A stretch of 64,000 nucleotides of DNA from an uncultured Spirochaetales bacterium (GCA_949300325.1 CASGDQ010000013.1:1-64000); one strand, 5' to 3'; counted from the stretch's first letter, positions 26,294 through 35,655 are shown. The notes: generated by a model from the letters alone, not told the origin. Numbers and translations: made by a program.

Positions 26294-27088
26294 TCATAGA
26301 ATAGGAAGCTGCAATCTTTTCAGCGCAAGAGCAAGCTCAAGGCGCCAGAACGGCCATTCATGCCCATAGTCCCTTTCCCCGTCAAAAAACGCATCAAGAA
26401 AAAGAGAGGAAAACTTCTCCTTGAGTTTCAGATACTGGTCATAGAGCGGATCGGCTTTGCCGCAGCAGATATACATATCCAGAGGAAACTCATCTTTTTT
26501 TAAAGCGTATTCTTCAGCAAGATAAAACACATCGTTCTCACTGCCGTAAAACCCATCGATGCCGCCAAACACATTGTCGATGTTGCTTTCAAAATCCGGA
26601 ACAGTGAACATGCCTCGACCTGATTCCAATGACGAATAAGCGTCCAAAGCGGCGGACATGGAAACAACACCTTTATATATTTCAGGATATTTCAACGAGA
26701 GCTTCAATGCGCCGTAGCCTCCCATTGAAAGGCCCGCGATGAATGTATCCTCTCTTTTGCTGGATGCGTGGAACATGTTCTTTATCAGGATTGGAAGCTC
26801 TTTCACAATGTAATCCTCATAAAAATGCCCATGCCTGCAATTCGTGTAAAAGGATCTATGCACAGAAGGCATGACGACAATAAGATCATATCTGCTTGCT
26901 ATCTCTTCAACTCCGCCCTTTCTTACCCAAGCGCTCTCATCATCCGAATGACCATGCAGCAGATAAAGCACCGGATGATTTCTTTCAGCAGCACAAGGCT
27001 GGATACCTCTTTTCTCCGGATAAAGGACACTAATCCGGCTGTCCATGCCTAAATAATATGAATAAAAATCGATATTAACCAGCGCCAT
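26294..27088 (-). CDS. Putative esterase (alpha/beta hydrolase, FrmB/CE1-like)
   Basis: 264-aa cytoplasmic serine esterase. The oxyanion region HPVLYLLHGHSDDESAW, nucleophile elbow GLSMGGYGA, acid Asp region MYICCGKADPLYD and catalytic His in ERDYGHEWPFW are all in place. No signal peptide is present; the start follows GGAGG at 9 nt. As first gene of the RG-I importer operon it probably removes acyl groups (acetyl or feruloyl) from imported pectin oligomers. Esterase-D-like housekeeping activity is the alternative. Confidence 0.82.
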   Translation of the reverse strand: MALVNIDFYSYYLGMDSRISVLYPEKRGIQPCAAERNHPVLYLLHGHSDDESAWVRKGGVEEIASRYDLIVVMPSVHRSFYTNCRHGHFYEDYIVKELPILIKNMFHASSKREDTFIAGLSMGGYGALKLSLKYPEIYKGVVSMSAALDAYSSLESGRGMFTVPDFESNIDNVFGGIDGFYGSENDVFYLAEEYALKKDEFPLDMYICCGKADPLYDQYLKLKEKFSSLFLDAFFDGERDYGHEWPFWRLELALALKRLQLPIL

Positions 27089-27239
27089 AGGAATAATCCT
27101 CCATTTAGGCTCATCTTATCCCGAGAGCTTGGACAACACAATTTATTCTTGCAAACAAACCCAATTATAGTTATTTATAAAAATTTTTCATTCTTAATTC
27201 GGAATAATATTTTTTTAATAATATAAGTTAAGATTTCAT

Positions 27240-27285
27240 TTGACAGAGATGGAAAGAAAATATAATGTATCATTGATATATCAAT
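27240..27285 (+). promoter_or_regulatory. Promoter and palindromic operator of the MarR/exporter operon
   Basis: TTGACA (27240-27245) is followed by TATAAT (27261-27266; 15-nt spacing, with an overlapping TAATGT at 17). A perfect 14-bp palindrome ATTGATATATCAAT (27272-27285) covers the expected transcription start, so a bound MarR dimer would block initiation. Confidence 0.65.
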
Positions 27286-27309
27286 AATTGATAAAGCAAG
27301 GATAATTAT

Positions 27310-27747
27310 ATGACAATGATGCTGCACACCCTCCTTTTCAGGGCCTATCATGCGCAAACAAGGATGCTTTCCCCCTTATTGGAAGAGCTGGGACTGGGAA
27401 GGGGCCAGCCGAAAATACTCAACTACCTCATAAACAACGGAGAATGCACGCAGAACGAGGTCGCTTCATATTTCAAGCTTGATCCCGCCTCGATATCAAG
27501 AATGGTCGAGACAATGAGCAAAAACGGCTTCATTTCAGTTGAGATGGACAGCCAATGCAGAAGAAGGAACATACTTAAGATAACGGAAAAAGGGGCCGAG
27601 GCCATAAGAAGATGGCAGGACGGATGCAGAAAAACAGAAGAGAAAATGCTCAACGGCTTTACATCTGAAGAAAGGAATATGCTGGTTGAACTCTTGCAAA
27701 AAGCGTATTTCAACATGGAAGGAGGAAGCGTGGATGGGCAGCATTAA
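27310..27747 (+). CDS. MarR-family regulator of an ABC exporter
   Basis: 145-aa winged-helix protein with the MarR layout: LGLGRGQPKILNYLINNGECTQNEVASYFKLDPASISRMVETMSKNGFISVEMD in short pieces, with the wing DSQCRRRNILKITEKG. AAGGA precedes the ATG. The end overlaps the first exporter gene by 14 nt, the same overlap as in the MarR gene at 1472-1891. With a perfect palindrome over its own promoter, it is very likely an autoregulated repressor of the exporter, relieved by a drug-like ligand. Confidence 0.92.
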   Translation: MTMMLHTLLFRAYHAQTRMLSPLLEELGLGRGQPKILNYLINNGECTQNEVASYFKLDPASISRMVETMSKNGFISVEMDSQCRRRNILKITEKGAEAIRRWQDGCRKTEEKMLNGFTSEERNMLVELLQKAYFNMEGGSVDGQH

Positions 27748-29473
27748 AAAGCTTTTTTTTTACATGGGGCCATATAAGAAGGATCTGTTCATCGCAGCCT
27801 TTCTGGTTTTTATTGAAACAACATTTGAGCTGCTTATTCCCAAGATGATGGCAGACCTTATCGATTTCGGAGTAAGCCTCGGAGATCTTTCATACATGAA
27901 ATACAAAGGGCTGCAGATGGGGCTATGTGCAATACTTGCACTTATCACTGGCTTGGCATATGCACGCTTTGCCGCACGTGCCGCATATGGCTGGGGCGCC
28001 CGGCTCAGGGATGCGGAATATTCCCACCTCCAGGATTTCTCATTCAAAAACATAGATTACTTTGAATCATCGAGTCTTGTGACAAGAATGACAAGCGACG
28101 TGACTGTAATGCAGAATGCAATAAACGGAGGCCTGCGTCCGCTCGTCAGAAGCCCGCTGCTTCTTTTGCTTGGAATCGGCTTCTCCTTCTCGATGAGCCC
28201 AAGCCTGTCGCTTGTCTTCATAATCCTCACTCCGCTTCTTGCCTTGATGCTGTTTACTATAATCTCCCGCGTCGCACCGATGTATTCCACATTGCAAAGG
28301 GCGGTAGATAAAGTCAACATGTGCGTCGAAGAAAACCTCAGGGCGATCAGGACAGTCAAGGCTTATGTGAGAGGGGATCATGAGAACAAAAAATTCGAGG
28401 AATCGAATTTCAACCTGGCGCAGACGGCCGAAAGCACAAACAGGAAAGCGGTGCTCAACCTTCCTGTTTCGCAGCTGATGCTCTACACATCGATAGTACT
28501 GATAATGTTTTTCGGGGGAAGAATGATTTTAGCTGGCAGCCTGCTTGTAGGAGAGCTGACAGGTTTTTTGAGCTATGTAATGCAGGTCCTCAATTCGATG
28601 ATGATGATCAGCAATGTTTTCCTCCTTCTCACAAGAAGCCTGGCAAGCGCGGAAAGAATCTGCCAGGTATTGGAGGAAGAACCGTCCATAAAAGAAGCAG
28701 AAGCCCCTGTAAAGAGCATTCCAAACGGTTCGGTTGAATTCAAGCATGTATATTTCAAATACTCTGAAAATGCCGATGAATATACACTTTTTGATATCAA
28801 CCTGAAAATTGAAAGCGGGCAAACCATCGGGATACTTGGAGCAACCGGCAGTGGAAAATCCACGCTTGTCCAGCTTATTTCACGCCTGTATGAGCCTACA
28901 TCAGGCTTTGTTATGGTAGCTAATAAAGATATACGCGAGTATGGAATAAAAGAATTGAGAGACAGCGTAGGCATGGTACTGCAAAAAAACCTGCTTTTTT
29001 CAGGCACTTTAAGAGAAAACCTCCAGTGGGGGGATGAAAATGCTTCTGACGAACAGATATGGGAAGCGTTGAAAACAGCATGTGCATACGATTTTGTGAA
29101 TAATATGCCGATGAAGCTGGATGCAAGGGTTTCGCAGGCCGGAGAAAACTTTTCCGGAGGACAGAAGCAGAGGCTGTGCATAGCAAGAACTCTTTTGAAG
29201 AAGCCTAAAATAATAATCTTCGACGATTCTATGAGCGCAGTCGACAGCGCTACGGAATCAGCAATCAGAAAGGGTCTTGGGGACATCAAAGGATTAACAA
29301 AAATATTCATCGCACAAAGAATAAGCACCGTCAAGAATGCGGATAAGATCGTGATTCTTGACGAGGGGCGTATAGCCGATGTCGGAAAGCATGACGAGCT
29401 GATGGAAAGAAGCCCGATTTACAGGGAGATATATTCCAGCCAGATGAAAGGAGGGAGCGAGAATGCCAACTAG
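27734..29473 (+). CDS. Heterodimeric ABC exporter, subunit with degenerate ATP site
   Basis: 579 aa: six membrane helices (about residues 1-310), then an ABC domain with Walker A GATGSGKST, signature FSGGQKQ and Walker B IIIFDDSMSAVD. The residue after the Walker B Asp is Asp instead of the catalytic Glu, as in the degenerate-site subunits of TM287/288- and BmrCD-like pairs. The ATG at 27734 follows GGAGG, inside the MarR gene. It overlaps the partner gene by 11 nt. Probably a multidrug or lipid-like substrate exporter. Confidence 0.92.
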   Translation: MGSIKKLFFYMGPYKKDLFIAAFLVFIETTFELLIPKMMADLIDFGVSLGDLSYMKYKGLQMGLCAILALITGLAYARFAARAAYGWGARLRDAEYSHLQDFSFKNIDYFESSSLVTRMTSDVTVMQNAINGGLRPLVRSPLLLLLGIGFSFSMSPSLSLVFIILTPLLALMLFTIISRVAPMYSTLQRAVDKVNMCVEENLRAIRTVKAYVRGDHENKKFEESNFNLAQTAESTNRKAVLNLPVSQLMLYTSIVLIMFFGGRMILAGSLLVGELTGFLSYVMQVLNSMMMISNVFLLLTRSLASAERICQVLEEEPSIKEAEAPVKSIPNGSVEFKHVYFKYSENADEYTLFDINLKIESGQTIGILGATGSGKSTLVQLISRLYEPTSGFVMVANKDIREYGIKELRDSVGMVLQKNLLFSGTLRENLQWGDENASDEQIWEALKTACAYDFVNNMPMKLDARVSQAGENFSGGQKQRLCIARTLLKKPKIIIFDDSMSAVDSATESAIRKGLGDIKGLTKIFIAQRISTVKNADKIVILDEGRIADVGKHDELMERSPIYREIYSSQMKGGSENAN

Positions 29474-31313
29474 GACACCGAGCACAAAAAAGCCAAAAGA
29501 TCTCAAAGCAACGATGAAGACGCTCGTTTCCTATATGGGAAGGCATAAATACATCCTCCTGGCCGTTGCGATAATGGTCGCACTGAGCGTTATAGCAAAC
29601 CTTATGGGAACATATATGATCAAGCCCGTGATAAACTCCTTGACAGGGCCGCAGCCATATCAGAATCTGATCCGCGGAGTCATATTCACTGCAGCAATAT
29701 ATATTGTCGGGGTTCTTGCTGCATTAGGTTACACGCAGATGATGGCCAAAAGCGCACAGGAAATCGTATATGACATAAGAAAGGATCTTTTTGTACACAT
29801 CCAGAGCCTCCCCCTATCCTTCTTCGACCAGAGAAAGAGCGGGGATATAATGAGCTATTTCACAAACGATGTCGATACCATCTCTGATGCGCTGAACAAC
29901 AGCTTTGCTTCCGTCGTGAAGAACTTCATGCAGATCACAGGAACCATGTTCATGCTTCTCATCCTCAACTGGAGGCTTTCCTTGATTGTCGCCGTAGCTT
30001 ATGTGATGATGTTCCTTTATATACGCCTGGCTGCAAAAAAGAGCAAAATGTATTATACAAAGCAGCAAAAGAGCCTTGGAGAGCTCGACGGATACATCCA
30101 GGAGATGGTAAGCGGACAGAAGGTGGTCAAAACCTTTAACCACGAAGAGAAAAACCTTGAGGGCTTCAGGCAAAGGAATGCAATGCTGCGTGATGCGGGG
30201 ACAGGAGCGCAGGCGTATGCTGCGACAATGATTCCGAGCGTTGTCACAATCTCCTACCTCAATTACGCATTAGTCGCCTTCATTGGAGGCCTGATGGTGC
30301 TCCGAGGCTGGACGGACATAGGCTCGCTGGCAAGCTATCTTGTATTTGTAAGGCAGGCTGCAGCCCCAATAAACCAGTTTACACAGCAGACAAACTTCCT
30401 CCTTTCTTCGCTTGCAGGCGCAGAGAGGATCTTTGAAGTTCTCAAAATAAAACCAGAAGAGGACTTCGGCGATGTAACGCTTGTAAATGTCATGAAGGAT
30501 GAAAATGGAAAGCTGAAGGAAACAAGCCAGCGCACAGGATTTTGGGCATGGAAGGAAAAAGATGGCAATCTCATAGCCCAGAAAGGCGAAGTCGTCCTCA
30601 GGGATGTCGATTTCGGCTATGCCAAAGACAAGCAGGTGCTGAAAAAAGTGTCCCTATACGCAAAAAGCGGCCAGACAATAGCATTCGTAGGCTCCACAGG
30701 GGCTGGAAAAACAACCATCACAAACCTTATCAACAGGTTCTATGATATAGACAGAGGAAACATCTTTTATGACGGCATAGACATAATGCGGATAAAAAAG
30801 GATTCGCTCCGTTCAAGCCTTGGCATGGTTTTGCAGGATACGCACCTATTTACCGCAACAATAAGGGAAAACATCCGGTACGGCAGACTGGACGCAACGG
30901 ATGAGGAAGTGGAGAAAGCAGCAATCAGCGCCAATGCGGATTCCTTCATCAGAAGGCTCCCCCAAGGCTATGACACGATGGTGACAAATGACGGGGCAAA
31001 CCTTTCGCAAGGACAGAGGCAGCTTCTTGCAATAGCACGTGCTGCAGTGGCCGATCCTCCTGTCTTGATCCTCGACGAGGCGACAAGCAACATCGACACG
31101 AGAACCGAGGATCTTATTGAAAAAGGAATGGATGCGCTTATGGAGAACCGCACAGTGTTCGTGATCGCGCATCGCCTTTCAACCGTAAGGAATGCCGATG
31201 CGATCATGGTGCTTGAAAACGGAGAGATAATCGAACGAGGAAACCATGACGATCTGATGAAGAAAAATGGAATCTACCATAAGCTTTATACAGGGCTGTT
31301 CGAACTCTCCTGA
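29463..31313 (+). CDS. Heterodimeric ABC exporter, subunit with canonical ATP site
   Basis: 616 aa. The membrane domain carries FFDQRKSGDIMSYFTNDVDTI. The ABC domain has Walker A GSTGAGKTT, signature LSQGQRQ and Walker B LILDEATSNID with the catalytic Glu. About 45 extra residues (EDFGDVTLVNVM to GNLIAQKGEV, including TGFWAWKE) link membrane and ATPase parts, as is usual for this subunit type. It overlaps the partner gene by 11 nt. Together they form one transporter with one active and one degenerate ATP site. Confidence 0.92.
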   Translation: MPTRTPSTKKPKDLKATMKTLVSYMGRHKYILLAVAIMVALSVIANLMGTYMIKPVINSLTGPQPYQNLIRGVIFTAAIYIVGVLAALGYTQMMAKSAQEIVYDIRKDLFVHIQSLPLSFFDQRKSGDIMSYFTNDVDTISDALNNSFASVVKNFMQITGTMFMLLILNWRLSLIVAVAYVMMFLYIRLAAKKSKMYYTKQQKSLGELDGYIQEMVSGQKVVKTFNHEEKNLEGFRQRNAMLRDAGTGAQAYAATMIPSVVTISYLNYALVAFIGGLMVLRGWTDIGSLASYLVFVRQAAAPINQFTQQTNFLLSSLAGAERIFEVLKIKPEEDFGDVTLVNVMKDENGKLKETSQRTGFWAWKEKDGNLIAQKGEVVLRDVDFGYAKDKQVLKKVSLYAKSGQTIAFVGSTGAGKTTITNLINRFYDIDRGNIFYDGIDIMRIKKDSLRSSLGMVLQDTHLFTATIRENIRYGRLDATDEEVEKAAISANADSFIRRLPQGYDTMVTNDGANLSQGQRQLLAIARAAVADPPVLILDEATSNIDTRTEDLIEKGMDALMENRTVFVIAHRLSTVRNADAIMVLENGEIIERGNHDDLMKKNGIYHKLYTGLFELS

Positions 31314-31368
31314 AAAGGAAAATGCCATCAGCCATATGAACAAGCTGTAATGGATCCTCTGGATGGTG

Positions 31369-31380
31369 TATGATCTAAGC
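31369..31380 (+). promoter_or_regulatory. -10 element directly before the HAD phosphatase gene
   Basis: TATGAT (31369-31374) ends 6 nt before the ATG at 31381. No Shine-Dalgarno sequence is present, and the -35 region is poor. It is a possible leaderless start, weaker than the others in this window. Confidence 0.35.
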
Positions 31381-32157
31381 ATGGATATCAAAGCCGCATT
31401 TTTCGACATAGACGGGACGCTCTTGGCCCATCCTGAAAAAAAGATTCCGCCAAGCGCTATAAGCAGTTTGGACAAGCTTAAAAAAAAGGGAATACTTGTG
31501 ATTGCAAGCACTGGACGCCATATAAGCGAAATGAGAAGGCTGCCGCTTCAAGACATATCATTCGACTACATGGTGACTCTCAACGGACAGCTTGTCCTGG
31601 ATAAAGATGGCAAGATCATTATCTCCCACCCTGTCAGACAAGAAGCAAAACCGATAATCAAAGACCTCTTTGATGCCAAAACGCTTCCGATAATGATTGT
31701 CGAGGAAGAAAGGATATACATCAACTGCAACAATAAGGACGTGGAAGAATGCCATAAGGCAATATCCACCCCGCTCCCGATTATTGGAAGCTATGAAGGT
31801 GGGGATGTATACCAATTGATGAGCTACGGCAATAGAAAAGAAATGCTCGAGCTAGAGAAAAGCATTCCAGGAGTGAAGGCCGTCTGGTGGAATCCCTATG
31901 CTATCGACCTGATTCCAATCGGGGGCGGGAAAGAGAAAGGGATCTCTGCGCTTCTTTCCAGGCTCAGCATCAGAAAGGAAGAAACAATCTCCTTTGGAGA
32001 CGGAGAGAACGACATAGGCATGCTTGAAAGCACAGGAATAGGAGTTGCAATGGGCAATGCCTCAGAAGAAGTCAAAGCCGCCGCCGGATATGTGACAAGG
32101 GACATACGCGACGACGGAATAGAGCATGCTCTGAAGCATTTCGGCCTCATAAGCTGA
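31381..32157 (+). CDS. HAD-superfamily phosphatase, Cof/YbjI type
   Basis: 258 aa. HAD motif I is FFDIDGTLL, motif II ASTGR, motif III includes KEKGISALL and motif IV SFGDGENDIGML. The C2-type cap between about residues 85 and 180 marks the Cof (IIB) group, which hydrolyses sugar phosphates, flavin or pyridoxal phosphate. The ATG at 31381 begins the DIKAAFFDID strand, with no need for the upstream six codons. It converges with the M18 peptidase gene (11-nt overlap). Confidence 0.9.
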   Translation: MDIKAAFFDIDGTLLAHPEKKIPPSAISSLDKLKKKGILVIASTGRHISEMRRLPLQDISFDYMVTLNGQLVLDKDGKIIISHPVRQEAKPIIKDLFDAKTLPIMIVEEERIYINCNNKDVEECHKAISTPLPIIGSYEGGDVYQLMSYGNRKEMLELEKSIPGVKAVWWNPYAIDLIPIGGGKEKGISALLSRLSIRKEETISFGDGENDIGMLESTGIGVAMGNASEEVKAAAGYVTRDIRDDGIEHALKHFGLIS

Positions 32158-33430
32158 AAAAAGCCTTGAACAGCGACAACAGATAGCTCACATCCTTCAC
32201 TCCCGCTGTCTCGTAAGGCGAATGCATCGCCAGCTGGGCAAGGCCTACATCCGCAGTCCTGATGCTGATTTTCTGTGTAGAAAGATTGCCGAGGGTGGAT
32301 CCTCCGACCATATCCGAGTTGTTCACAAAAACCTGATAAGGGATATTATTGTCCTTCATGAGCTTTTTCACAAAAGCTCCGCTCTCGGCGTCCGTGGTGT
32401 ATTTCTGATTGGCCGAATACTTTATAAGAACTCCCCCGTTCACAACAGGCTTATTCACGATGTCTGAAACCTCTGGATAATTCGGATGAAGCGCATGTCC
32501 GTTGTCGGCGCTCAACATGAAAGAAGAGGCCTCAAGCATGGCCTTTTCCTCCTCATCTATTTTTAAAGAAGCAAAGACCCTGTCGAGAGTTGTCTTCAAA
32601 AAATCAGATAGCGCTCCCTGCTTGGATCCGCTTCCAACCTCTTCGTTGTCAAAAAGTGCTGCTGCAATCATCGTTGATCCGCTGCATGGCGTTTCGATCA
32701 ATGCCCTATATGCGCTATGCGCACACTCCAGATCGTCGATCTTCCCGATGCTGAAGAACGCCTTATCAAGTCCCCAGAAAGATGATGGGGTGCGGGAATA
32801 GAGGAAAAGATCGTAATCGAGAATATCCTTTTTCTCCACATCAAGATGTTTTGAAAGAAGGGATATGAATGAACCTTTTTCCGCTTTGTCTGCAAAAATC
32901 GGCAAAAGCTCCTTCTGCACCTTGTAGCAGATGCCTTCATTGGCCTTCCTGTTCTGATGAATAGCCAGATTGACGATGCTGACAAGATCCTCATCGAAAT
33001 TGACAAGGCGGCACTCCACTCCATCTGCTGTATCTACAAAAACCCTTCCGGCAATAGAAAGAGGACGATCGAACCACGGAGCCATGAGCATTCCCCCATA
33101 GCCTTCAACATTAAGCGTCGTATAGCAGGAAGAGGAAACGACCTCCGGATCAGGCTTGATCTTGAAAGAAGGGCTGTCTGTATGCGCGCTTATGATATGA
33201 ATGCGCTTTAACGGCTTTTCAGGAATTTTGAAAGCGATCACAGCTGAACCGTTCCTTGTCACAAAGTAGGATTTGCCTTTCTCAAGCAAAAACCTTCTCT
33301 TTTCTTCAAGCTCGATAAAATTGGCATTTTCAAACCCTTTTCTCATATTGGCAACCACATGATAAGGGCTCGGAGAAGATGAAATAAAATCCGTAAGGAC
33401 CTTGGCATTTTCCAAAAAACTTTTTTCCAT
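32147..33430 (-). CDS. M18-family aminopeptidase
   Basis: 427-aa cytoplasmic zinc aminopeptidase. Metal ligands and catalytic residues are seen in ISAHTDSPSFKI (first His and Asp), DNEEVGSGSKQGA (catalytic Glu pair) and SADNGHALHPNYPE. The IHQNRKANEG stretch is also typical of the M18 fold. The protein has normal length and no signal peptide. Its promoter (TTGCAC-17-TATATT) ends only 6 nt before the ATG, and no Shine-Dalgarno sequence exists, suggesting a leaderless mRNA. It is a peptide-recycling housekeeping enzyme unrelated to the sugar loci. Confidence 0.93.
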   Translation of the reverse strand: MEKSFLENAKVLTDFISSSPSPYHVVANMRKGFENANFIELEEKRRFLLEKGKSYFVTRNGSAVIAFKIPEKPLKRIHIISAHTDSPSFKIKPDPEVVSSSCYTTLNVEGYGGMLMAPWFDRPLSIAGRVFVDTADGVECRLVNFDEDLVSIVNLAIHQNRKANEGICYKVQKELLPIFADKAEKGSFISLLSKHLDVEKKDILDYDLFLYSRTPSSFWGLDKAFFSIGKIDDLECAHSAYRALIETPCSGSTMIAAALFDNEEVGSGSKQGALSDFLKTTLDRVFASLKIDEEEKAMLEASSFMLSADNGHALHPNYPEVSDIVNKPVVNGGVLIKYSANQKYTTDAESGAFVKKLMKDNNIPYQVFVNNSDMVGGSTLGNLSTQKISIRTADVGLAQLAMHSPYETAGVKDVSYLLSLFKAFFSL

Positions 33431-33436
33431 GTGAAA

Positions 33437-33465
33437 AATATAGAACTAAAATTCCTATTGTGCAA
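33437..33465 (-). promoter_or_regulatory. Promoter of the M18 peptidase gene, apparently leaderless
   Basis: TTGCAC (33460-33465), exactly 17 nt, TATATT (33437-33442) on the minus strand. The ATG is 6 nt after the -10 element. This is the clearest leaderless candidate in the window. Confidence 0.65.
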
Positions 33466-33500
33466 TCCAACAGTACAGCAGCATGGCAGGCTCAAAAAGA

Positions 33501-33529
33501 TTGCAACAGCTTGGAAATTGCATTAAAGT
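33501..33529 (+). promoter_or_regulatory. Promoter of the EamA gene
   Basis: TTGCAA (33501-33506), 17-nt spacer, TAAAGT (33524-33529). It would give a leader of about 35 nt before the ATG at 33571. Confidence 0.45.
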
Positions 33530-33570
33530 GTTCATGCTGCAGATTCTGCAGCCATATGCGGAGAGCAGGT

Positions 33571-34443
33571 ATGTGGATCGTTTATGCTTCAGCTTCGGCC
33601 ATTTTTGCAGGGATAACCGCAATACTGTCAAAATGCGGAATTAAAAACACTGATTCCACAGTAGCTACAGCAATACGCACGGTGGTCGTATTGATCTTTT
33701 CATATCTTATGGCGATCATCTCATCACCTGTTTTGCAGATCGGAGCAATCAGCTTGAAAACCTGGGTTTTCCTTATCCTCTCCGGTCTGGCCACAGGAGC
33801 TTCCTGGCTGTGCTACTTCCATGCGCTGCAAAAAGGCGATGTCAATAAAGTTGTTCCCATAGATAAATCGAGCACGATATTGACAATGGTTCTTGCCATT
33901 ATCTTTCTTAAAGAAACAATTACCGCATCTAAGATTGCAGCAATGGTTCTGATAGGAATCGGAACAATCATGATGGTCGAGAAGAAAGAGGCATCCATAA
34001 CCGCTGAAAAGGGCTCATGGTTGGTCTATGCTCTCCTTTCGGCCGTTTTTGCCAGCCTCACATCGATTTTAGGAAAAATCGGAATCGAAGGAATCGATTC
34101 CAATCTAGGAACTGCGATACGCACTTCTGTTGTCCTGGTCATGGCTTGGATGATGGTCTTTATAACAGGAAAGAAGGACCGGGTCAAAGGAATTGGAAAG
34201 AACGAGCTTTTTTTCATAATACTTTCAGGATTTGCTACCGGTGCATCCTGGCTATTCTACTATAAGGCCCTGCAGGACGGACCTGCAAGCGTCGTGGTGC
34301 CCATAGACAAGCTGAGCATCCTTGTTACAATCATTTTCTCAAGAATCGTCTTTAAGGAGCATCTGACAAGAAAATCGCTTTTCGGGCTAATCATGATCGT
34401 ATCAGGCACGATGGTTCTTGCTTTGCAATCTTTTATCGGATGA
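33571..34443 (+). CDS. EamA-family (DMT) membrane transporter
   Basis: 290-aa membrane protein with ten helices in two EamA repeats. Each repeat has the same ending pattern: LATGASWLCYFHALQKGDVNKVVPIDK in the first half and FATGASWLFYYKALQDGPASVVVPIDK in the second, showing the internal duplication clearly. Such proteins export or import small metabolites. The ATG at 33571 follows GGAG and is preferred to starts further upstream. Its stop lies 3 nt from that of the convergent cyclophilin-like gene. Confidence 0.88.
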   Translation: MWIVYASASAIFAGITAILSKCGIKNTDSTVATAIRTVVVLIFSYLMAIISSPVLQIGAISLKTWVFLILSGLATGASWLCYFHALQKGDVNKVVPIDKSSTILTMVLAIIFLKETITASKIAAMVLIGIGTIMMVEKKEASITAEKGSWLVYALLSAVFASLTSILGKIGIEGIDSNLGTAIRTSVVLVMAWMMVFITGKKDRVKGIGKNELFFIILSGFATGASWLFYYKALQDGPASVVVPIDKLSILVTIIFSRIVFKEHLTRKSLFGLIMIVSGTMVLALQSFIG

Positions 34444-34445
34444 AA

Positions 34446-34889
34446 CTATTCTCCAACAGAAAGGGTTGCTATCACGTCACCTGGGCCAAGAAGCGATTTC
34501 AATTCCTTTTGCGATATGCCCTCAATCTTTCCCATAGGTGTAAGACTCCAAGAGTTCCTATCATAATAGATTGCCAGGCTTTTTCCCAAATAAAGGATCA
34601 CATCGCCGGATCCGGCATCAAGCATCCTGTCGTTTCTAGGAAGACTTACTTCAAGGTCCCCTACCTTCTCCATATGCGCATAGTCCTCCATCTCAAGGAC
34701 TATAGGTCCCTTTTTTAACATTTCAAAAAGGGCATCTACGGAAGAATTGTCTTCCATCCTTGCAGTAAGGGTATGTCCATTCACTGTAATGTTCATCACT
34801 TTTTTCATCCCATCACCTCCATCTGTATTAGAGAATGCGGAAACTGGTTCAGATACCAAAATCATCAGAAGGAAAAGAATAATCTTCAT
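34446..34889 (-). CDS. Cyclophilin-like-fold protein with signal peptide
   Basis: 147 aa. The first 18 residues (KIILFLLMILVSEPVSA) look like an export signal. The rest (MNITVNGHTLTARMEDNSSVDALFEML, LPRNDRMLDAGSGDVILYLGKSLAIYYD, ISQKELKSLLGPGDVIATL) matches the small bacterial cyclophilin-like domain family, whose catalytic role is unknown. ATGA overlap with the CMD-cupin gene makes it the second gene of a LysR-controlled operon. A periplasmic location next to a cytoplasmic cupin protein is curious. Confidence 0.75.
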   Translation of the reverse strand: MKIILFLLMILVSEPVSAFSNTDGGDGMKKVMNITVNGHTLTARMEDNSSVDALFEMLKKGPIVLEMEDYAHMEKVGDLEVSLPRNDRMLDAGSGDVILYLGKSLAIYYDRNSWSLTPMGKIEGISQKELKSLLGPGDVIATLSVGE

Positions 34890-35620
34890 GAAAGCCTGTC
34901 ATACTCCTCATCTGAAACAGCTTCAAGCCATTCGTTATGAACGTCCTCTCCTGGGACCTCAACCGCCACATGCGAAAACCAGCTCTCCTTCGCGGCTCCA
35001 TGCCAGTGCTTGATACCGCTTGGTATGGTTATGACATCACCGGGATGCAAGGCTATAGCTTTTTTACCCCATTCCTGATACCAGCCACAGCCAGAAGTGC
35101 AGAGCAATATCTGCCCACCACCCTTTTTCGCATGATGTATATGCCAATTGTTACGGCAGCCTGGCTCGAACGTGACATTGGCCATGAACACAGTCTCTTC
35201 GGAATCCGAAAGAGGTTTCAAATATGATTTTCCGGAAAAATACCGCCGGTAAGCGTCATTAGGCCCACCAAGTCCGAAGAGTCCTCCATCTGCACCCTCA
35301 TCATCCTTATAGGCTGCAATTGCAACGCGGAACGCCGCCCATGCATTCGGCCATCCAGCATAAAATGCAAGATGTGTGAGTATTTCCGCCATCTCTGTCT
35401 TCGTCACTCCGTTCTTTTTCGCCGTCTGCATATGATACTCGAATGAACTATCGATTAGACCCTTCGATACCAGAGCCGAAATAGTTAATATCGACCTCAT
35501 CTTCAATGAAAGCCTGTCTTTTCTCGACCATACCTCGCCAAAGAGTATGTCATCATTGAGATGTGCAAATTCATCCGCAAATCCTGAAAGCGCATCGCGC
35601 CCCGCTGTTTGTCTCATCAT
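34886..35620 (-). CDS. Carboxymuconolactone decarboxylase-like and cupin fusion protein
   Basis: 244 aa. The N-terminal half (about residues 1-105) is of the CMD/AhpD family (LKMRSILTISALVSKG, MAEILTHLAFYAGWPNAWAAF); the AhpD Cys pair is absent. The C-terminal half is a cupin with metal-binding HIHHAKKGGGQILL and PSGIKHWHGA. Such fusions are common next to LysR regulators and quinone or aldehyde reductases and are of unsettled function. GGAG precedes the ATG. It is divergent from a LysR gene across a 110-bp region carrying a LysR-box-like inverted repeat. Confidence 0.88.
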   Translation of the reverse strand: MMRQTAGRDALSGFADEFAHLNDDILFGEVWSRKDRLSLKMRSILTISALVSKGLIDSSFEYHMQTAKKNGVTKTEMAEILTHLAFYAGWPNAWAAFRVAIAAYKDDEGADGGLFGLGGPNDAYRRYFSGKSYLKPLSDSEETVFMANVTFEPGCRNNWHIHHAKKGGGQILLCTSGCGWYQEWGKKAIALHPGDVITIPSGIKHWHGAAKESWFSHVAVEVPGEDVHNEWLEAVSDEEYDRLS

Positions 35621-35655
35621 TCTTGCTCCTACAAGAACAAATTTATATTCATCTC

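Noticed and set aside
29463..31313. Insertion before the ATPase domain as a novel fusion
   Set aside because: The TGFWAWKE-containing linker is normal for this subunit type of heterodimeric exporters.
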